22,042 nucleotides of DNA from VRUE01 sp036403515 (GTDB lineage Bacteria; Actinomycetota; Thermoleophilia; Solirubrobacterales; 70-9): the NCBI GenBank assembly GCA_036403515.1, contig DASWQV010000041.1:1-22042 (forward strand), written 5' to 3'. A program made the position numbers and the translations under genes. Of this stretch, positions 17,906-22,042 are shown in pieces (position 1 is the stretch's first letter; the number at the start of each line of letters is the position of its first letter). The notes under the pieces were generated by a model. The model had not been told where the DNA came from. It made no database searches and worked only from the letters and a program-made list of their open reading frames with translations.

Positions 17906-18913
17906 TTGGCTGGTCTCTCCAAGCACTACGGCGAGGTCGTTGCGGTTGCGGGAATTGACCTCCAGGTGGAGGCCGGGGAGTTCTTCACCCTGCTCGGCCC
18001 CTCGGGTTCGGGCAAGACGACGACACTGCGGATGATCGCCGGGTTCGAGGACCCCAGCGGCGGCACGATCGAGCTCGCCGGCCGCGACGTCAGCGGCGTG
18101 CCGCCCTACGACCGCGCCGTCAACACTGTTTTCCAGGACTACGCCCTCTTCCCGCACATGAGCGTCGGCGAGAACGTCGCCTACGGCCTGCGCATCGCCG
18201 GCGTGGATAAGGCCGAGCGGGCTCGCCGCCGCGACGAGGCGCTGGAGATGGTCCGCCTTCCCGGCTACGCCGGCCGCAAGCCCGCTGAGCTCTCCGGGGG
18301 TCAGCGCCAGCGGGTCGCCCTGGCCCGGGCAATCGTCAACCGGCCGAGGGTGCTGCTGCTCGACGAGCCGCTCGGCGCCCTCGACCTGAAGCTGCGTGAG
18401 CAGATGCAGGTCGAGCTGAAGGCGATCCAGGGCGAGGTCGGCATCACCTTCGTCTACGTCACCCACGACCAGGACGAGGCGCTGACGATGAGCGATCGGA
18501 TCGCCGTCTTCAACGAGGGCCGGATCGAGCAGGTCAGCTCGCCGATCGAGCTCTACGAGCGCCCGGCGAGCGAGTTCGTCGCCGGCTTCGTCGGCGTCTC
18601 GAACGTCATCGAGCGCGACGGCGACCGCATCACGATCCGCCCGGAGAAGATCCAACTGGCCGATGCCGGCGCGCCGCTCGACGGCCTGCGCAGCGAGCCT
18701 GGCCACATCGCCGACGTCGCCTACGCCGGGATGGTGACCCGCTACACGGTCGCCCTGGAGGCCGGCGGCGAGCTTCAGGTGATTCGCCAAAACGTGGAGG
18801 GCACGTCGCTTGACGCGGCCTCGGAGCAGGGTAGGGAGGTCATTGTGGGCTGGCGCCCGGAGCAGGCGGTCGCCGTCCGTGGGAGTTCGACTACAGAGGA
18901 GAAACCATCATGA
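17906..18913 (+). CDS. potA: polyamine-type ABC transporter ATP-binding protein
   Basis: The ATPase of a polyamine-type importer, 335 residues from the TTG used here. It shows Walker A GPSGSGKT (31-38), the Q-loop with Q77 (VFQDYALFPHMSVGENV), signature LSGGQRQRVALARAI (129-143), Walker B VLLLDEP (149-155) and the H-loop His187. A TOBE-type C-terminal domain (GVSNVIERDGDRITIRPEKIQL) follows. The start is doubtful: homologs begin with a strand before GLSKHYG, and the in-frame upstream codons (ACG CCC GAC ATC CAT TTG) encode one, but no ATG or GTG exists back to the stop TAA at 17870. TTG at 17906 is the only common start codon. The gene overlaps potD by 4 nt (ATGA). Confidence 0.9.
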   Translation: MAGLSKHYGEVVAVAGIDLQVEAGEFFTLLGPSGSGKTTTLRMIAGFEDPSGGTIELAGRDVSGVPPYDRAVNTVFQDYALFPHMSVGENVAYGLRIAGVDKAERARRRDEALEMVRLPGYAGRKPAELSGGQRQRVALARAIVNRPRVLLLDEPLGALDLKLREQMQVELKAIQGEVGITFVYVTHDQDEALTMSDRIAVFNEGRIEQVSSPIELYERPASEFVAGFVGVSNVIERDGDRITIRPEKIQLADAGAPLDGLRSEPGHIADVAYAGMVTRYTVALEAGGELQVIRQNVEGTSLDAASEQGREVIVGWRPEQAVAVRGSSTTEEKPS

Positions 18914-20103
18914 GAACCCGAGACGCAAACCCCGCACGGACGGCCTGGCTGATCGTCGGAGGCCTCCTGGCCACCATGCTCTTGCTCGCCGGCTGCGGCT
19001 CGTCTGACAGCAGCAGCAGCACGTCGGGCAAAGAGCTGCAGAAGGTCGGCAAGGGCGAGGGCTCGCTCAGCCTGATCTCCTGGGCCGGCTACGTCGAACC
19101 GGCATGGACCAAGCCCTTCGAACAGAAGACCGGCTGCAAGGTCAGCGACAAGATCGCCGGGACCTCCGACGAAATGGTCGAGCTGATGCGCAGCGGCCAG
19201 TACGACGGGGTCTCGGCCTCCGGCAACGCCACGGCGCGCCTGGTCGAGGGCGGCGACGTCGACCCGGTCAACGTCGACCTCGTGCCCAACTACAAGACGA
19301 TCTTCAGCGACCTCAAGGACCAGCCCTACAACACCTTCGACGGCGTCAACTACGGGATCCCGCACGGCCGCGGAGCGAACCTGCTGATGTGGAACTCGAA
19401 CGACGTCAAGCCCGCTCCAACCTCCTGGGACGTCATGCTCGACCCGAAAAAGGCGGCCAAATACAAGGGCAAGATCAGCGCCTACGACGACCCGATCTAC
19501 ATCGCCGACGCCGGCGTCTACCTGAAGACCCACCAGCCCGACCTGGGGATTGAAAATCCCTACGAGCTGAACGAAGAACAGTTCGAAGCCGCGGTCGACC
19601 TGCTCAAGGAACAGCGGCCCTTCGTCGGCGAATACTGGTCTGAAGCGGCGAAGCAGATCTCCGCTTTCGCCGGCGGCGACGATCAGGTCGGCACCACCTG
19701 GCAGTACCAGTACTTCGAACTGAAGAACGCCGGCAAGCCGGTGGCGGCGAGCCCGGCGAGCCAGGGCTTCCTGCCCAAGGAGGGAGCGACGGGCTGGTCG
19801 GACACCTGGATGATCAGCTCCGAAGCCAAGCATCCCAACTGCATGTACAAGTGGATGGACTGGATCGTCGAACCGAAAGTGAACGCCGAAGTGGCGGAAT
19901 TCTTCGGCGAGGCGCCAGCCCAGAGCCTTGCCTGCGAACAGACCGAAGACAAAGAATTCTGCACCAAGTACCACGCCGACAACCCGGGCTTCTGGAAGCG
20001 CGTCTACTACTGGGAAACGCCGCTCGCCGACTGCGGCAACGGGTCGAGCGACTGCAAGGACTACAACGACTGGGTCCAGGCCTGGACCTCGATCAAGGGC
20101 TGA
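18910..20103 (+). CDS. potD: extracellular polyamine-type substrate-binding lipoprotein
   Basis: A 397-residue family-1 solute-binding protein. The N-terminus has a basic start, a hydrophobic helix and lipobox LLAGC, with Cys29 as the lipidated residue, followed by a Ser-rich tether (DSSSSTSG). The mature part opens with SLISWAGYVEPAWTKPFEQK, the usual first lobe of PotD-like proteins, and contains GIPHGRGANLLMWN and GWSDTWMISS. Several Cys in the last 80 residues (for example in AQSLACEQTEDKEFC and DCGNGSSDCKD) may form disulfides, which is atypical of proteobacterial PotD. It captures a polyamine or related cation outside the membrane. Its start overlaps the potA stop, with AGAGGAG about 9 nt upstream. 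The exact substrate is unproven. Confidence 0.88.
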   Translation: MRTRDANPARTAWLIVGGLLATMLLLAGCGSSDSSSSTSGKELQKVGKGEGSLSLISWAGYVEPAWTKPFEQKTGCKVSDKIAGTSDEMVELMRSGQYDGVSASGNATARLVEGGDVDPVNVDLVPNYKTIFSDLKDQPYNTFDGVNYGIPHGRGANLLMWNSNDVKPAPTSWDVMLDPKKAAKYKGKISAYDDPIYIADAGVYLKTHQPDLGIENPYELNEEQFEAAVDLLKEQRPFVGEYWSEAAKQISAFAGGDDQVGTTWQYQYFELKNAGKPVAASPASQGFLPKEGATGWSDTWMISSEAKHPNCMYKWMDWIVEPKVNAEVAEFFGEAPAQSLACEQTEDKEFCTKYHADNPGFWKRVYYWETPLADCGNGSSDCKDYNDWVQAWTSIKG

Positions 20104-20120
20104 CCGGGCACCTCTAGTCG

Positions 20121-21008
20121 ATGGCTGACGGGGCGGTCGTTGCGAGGAGGTCGGTGGGCCACAGGCTCGCCGGCTTCTTCCACGGCCGCCCCCGCCTGCA
20201 GATCTCCGGCCTGCTGGCCGGCCCGGTCGGTTGGCTGGTCATCGGCTATCTGGGATCGCTCGCGGTCCTGCTGATCGCCGCCTTCTGGACCGTCGACCCG
20301 CTCAGCGGCGAACTGGTCCACGGCCTCAGCTTCGAAAACTTCGAAACGCTGTTCAACGAACCGGTCTACCGCGACATCGTCAAGCGGACGGTCCTGATCG
20401 CGGCGCTGGTCACCGTCACCGACGCCGTCCTCGCCTTCCCGATCGCCTTCTACATGGCCAAGGTGGCGAGCCGGCGCGGCAAGGCGATCCTCGTCGTCGC
20501 GGTGCTGCTGCCGCTCTGGTCGAGCTACCTGGTCAAGGTCTACGCCTGGCGCACGATGCTCTCCGCCGGCGGCGTGGTCAACTGGGCGCTGGCGCCGCTG
20601 GGGCTGAGCGGGCCCGGCTTCGGCGGCACAGCGGTCTGGCTGGTGATGAGCTACCTCTGGCTGCCGTACATGATCCTGCCGATCTACGCCGGGCTCGAGC
20701 GCATCCCCAACTCGCTGATCAGCGCCTCCGAGGACCTCGGCGCCTCTCCCTTCACCACCTTCCGCCGGGTGATCCTGCCGCTGGCTTTCCCGGCTGTGGT
20801 GGCGGGCTCGATCTTCACCTTCGCCCTAACCCTGGGCGACTACATCACGCCGCGCCTGGTCTCCAACGACCAGTTCATCGGCAACGTGATCTTCAACAAC
20901 ATCTCCAACAACCTGCCCTTCGCCTCGGCCCTCGCGCTGGTCCCGATCGTCGTGATGATCGCCTACCTGTTGGTCGCCCGCAAGCTGGGCGCCTTCGAGC
21001 ACATTTAG
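20121..21008 (+). CDS. potB: ABC transporter permease, PotB-like
   Basis: A 295-residue inner-membrane permease with about six hydrophobic helices, beginning at GLLAGPVGWLVIGYLGSLAVLL (30-51). The cytoplasmic EAA loop that contacts the ATPase is SASEDLGASPFTTFRRVILP (201-220). The YMAKVASRRGKAI and LPLWSSYLVKVYAWR segments are typical of the PotB/PotH branch. The ATG is 17 nt after the potD stop and no ribosome binding site is seen, so translation may depend on coupling. The C-terminus (VARKLGAFEHI) is immediately followed by the potC ATG. Confidence 0.9.
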   Translation: MADGAVVARRSVGHRLAGFFHGRPRLQISGLLAGPVGWLVIGYLGSLAVLLIAAFWTVDPLSGELVHGLSFENFETLFNEPVYRDIVKRTVLIAALVTVTDAVLAFPIAFYMAKVASRRGKAILVVAVLLPLWSSYLVKVYAWRTMLSAGGVVNWALAPLGLSGPGFGGTAVWLVMSYLWLPYMILPIYAGLERIPNSLISASEDLGASPFTTFRRVILPLAFPAVVAGSIFTFALTLGDYITPRLVSNDQFIGNVIFNNISNNLPFASALALVPIVVMIAYLLVARKLGAFEHI

Positions 21009-21878
21009 ATGAGGCTCTCGCGCCGCTCAACCGTGCTGCTGCGCCTGGCGATCGCGGTCGGCCTGGCCTTCATCTACATCCCCCTGATCGTAATCTTCAT
21101 CTATGCCTTCAACGCCAGCAACATCCTCGAATGGCCGCCGCCGGGATTGACCCTCGACTGGTTCCCGAAGGCGATCGAAAGCCCCTCAGTCCATGACGCC
21201 CTGCTCACCTCGCTGAAGGCGGGGCTCGCCGCGACGGCGATCGCGATCGTGCTCGGCACGCTCGCCTCGCTGGCCGTCGCCCGCTACCGCTTCTTCGGCC
21301 GCGAGACGATCTCCTTCCTCGTGATCCTGCCGATCGCCCTGCCGGGGATCGTCACCGGCGTCGCGATCAGCAACACATTCACCGAGGTGCTCGGCGTGCC
21401 GCTTGGCCTGCTCACCGTGATCGTCGGCCACGCCACCTTCTGCATCGTCGTCGTCTACAACAACGTCGTTGCCCGCCTGCGACGGGTCTCCTCCTCCTTC
21501 GAGGAGGCATCGGCGGACCTCGGCGCCCACACCTGGCAGACCTTCCGCTTCGTAACGCTGCCGAGCCTGCAGACTGCCCTGGCGGCCGGCGGGCTGCTCG
21601 CCTTCGCGCTCTCCTTCGACGAGATCATCGTCACCACGTTCACGATCGGCGCCGGCGAAGAAACCCTGCCGATCTGGATCTTCTCCCGCCTCTTCCGCCC
21701 CAACGAACTGCCGATCGTCAACGCGGTCGCGGTGCTGGTCGTGCTGATCTCGATCGTGCCGGTCTACCTGGCGCACCGCCTGACCCGTGAGGAAGGCGGC
21801 GTCACGGCAGCGCGTGGCGGACGCGGCGGACGAGTTGAGGGCGGTGGCGTGGAGACCGAAGCGACGGCCGTTCCATAG
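21009..21878 (+). CDS. potC: ABC transporter permease, PotC-like
   Basis: A 289-residue second permease of the importer. Hydrophobic helices start at LRLAIAVGLAFIYIPLIVIF (11-30). The EAA loop lies at 165-185 (EASADLGAHTWQTFRFVTLP). FNASNILEWPPPGLTLDWF is the usual periplasmic segment of PotC/PotI proteins. The stop of potB and the ATG of potC abut (TAGATG), so translation is coupled. The last 30 residues form a Gly/Arg/Glu-rich tail after the final helix (LTREEGGVTAARGGRGGR) that goes beyond the usual family end. Only 24 nt separate its stop from that of the convergent gene on the right, and no hairpin is visible there. Confidence 0.9.
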   Translation: MRLSRRSTVLLRLAIAVGLAFIYIPLIVIFIYAFNASNILEWPPPGLTLDWFPKAIESPSVHDALLTSLKAGLAATAIAIVLGTLASLAVARYRFFGRETISFLVILPIALPGIVTGVAISNTFTEVLGVPLGLLTVIVGHATFCIVVVYNNVVARLRRVSSSFEEASADLGAHTWQTFRFVTLPSLQTALAAGGLLAFALSFDEIIVTTFTIGAGEETLPIWIFSRLFRPNELPIVNAVAVLVVLISIVPVYLAHRLTREEGGVTAARGGRGGRVEGGGVETEATAVP

Positions 21879-21902
21879 CTGCGATGGGACCCAACGGCGT
21901 AC

Positions 21903-22042
21903 CTACCCCCAAAGCGCCACGTAAAAAGGCTCCCGCGTCCGCACTCCCCCGTCGAAGGTCTGCACCTCCACCTGCGGGGCGGGACAGTCGATCGTGCCGC
22001 CGATCCGCACGTAGGCGCTGACGTCGCCTTCGCCGGTGAAGC
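21903..22042 (-). CDS. 3' end of an unidentified gene (partial)
   Basis: On the minus strand an open frame enters from the right edge and ends at TAG (21905-21903). The 45 visible residues begin FTGEGDVSAYVRIGGTIDC and end TREPFYVALWG. The strand-rich look and GC-ended codons support real coding. The fragment is too short to name: it could be the C-terminal part of a beta-rich domain or an enzyme. It converges on potC. Confidence 0.55.
   Translation of the reverse strand, partial: FTGEGDVSAYVRIGGTIDCPAPQVEVQTFDGGVRTREPFYVALWG

Overview
The window is very GC-rich DNA from a high-GC Gram-positive bacterium, most likely an actinobacterium and plausibly of the Thermoleophilia/Solirubrobacterales type. 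This placement is inferred from a Kgd-type E2-E1 fused 2-oxoglutarate dehydrogenase, a decaprenyl-phosphate phosphoribosyltransferase, a c-di-AMP riboswitch in front of a cell-wall hydrolase, and several genes whose start codon lies only 6-7 nt after a TANNNT box (leaderless transcription). It is ordinary chromosome: no insertion sequence, phage gene, CRISPR array, tRNA or rRNA was found.

Layout, left to right. A PfkB-family sugar kinase (34-960, +) and citrate synthase (1082-2482, +) are followed by two small unrecognised proteins (2649-3002 and 3053-3364, +). Three minus-strand cell-envelope genes come next, in transcription order: a two-domain fatty acyl-CoA reductase (8387-6396), an alkyl-DHAP-synthase-like FAD enzyme (6279-4612) and a UbiA-type decaprenyl-phosphate phosphoribosyltransferase (4404-3445). 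Divergent from the reductase is a 1333-residue 2-oxoglutarate dehydrogenase/decarboxylase (8414-12415, +) that carries its own lipoyl and subunit-binding domains. A small membrane protein (12540-12878, +), a gene-free structured stretch with a good promoter (12879-13185), aconitase (15981-13186, -) and a short-chain dehydrogenase (16963-16163, -) follow. The right end holds a c-di-AMP riboswitch with an NlpC/P60-like secreted protein (17095-17794, +), a polyamine-type ABC transporter operon potA-potD-potB-potC (17906-21878, +), and the 3' end of an unidentified minus-strand gene (22042-21903).

Functionally, citrate synthase, aconitase and 2-oxoglutarate dehydrogenase supply three TCA-cycle steps within about 15 kb, though as separate transcription units. 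The acyl-CoA reductase and alkyl-DHAP-synthase-like pair could together make ether-lipid precursors: fatty alcohol from one, its transfer to acyl-DHAP by the other.

The strongest structure not explained by genes is a set of long, mostly perfect inverted repeats (arms 15-29 bp, total 45-109 nt) just after, or overlapping, the stop codons of six genes. A seventh, of the same build, lies inside the kgd coding sequence. Other points worth a second look are the lipoyl domain on Kgd, an SFPASDPP-type motif in an aconitase insertion, a possible ncRNA at 12930-13070, and the missing conventional start codon of potA.
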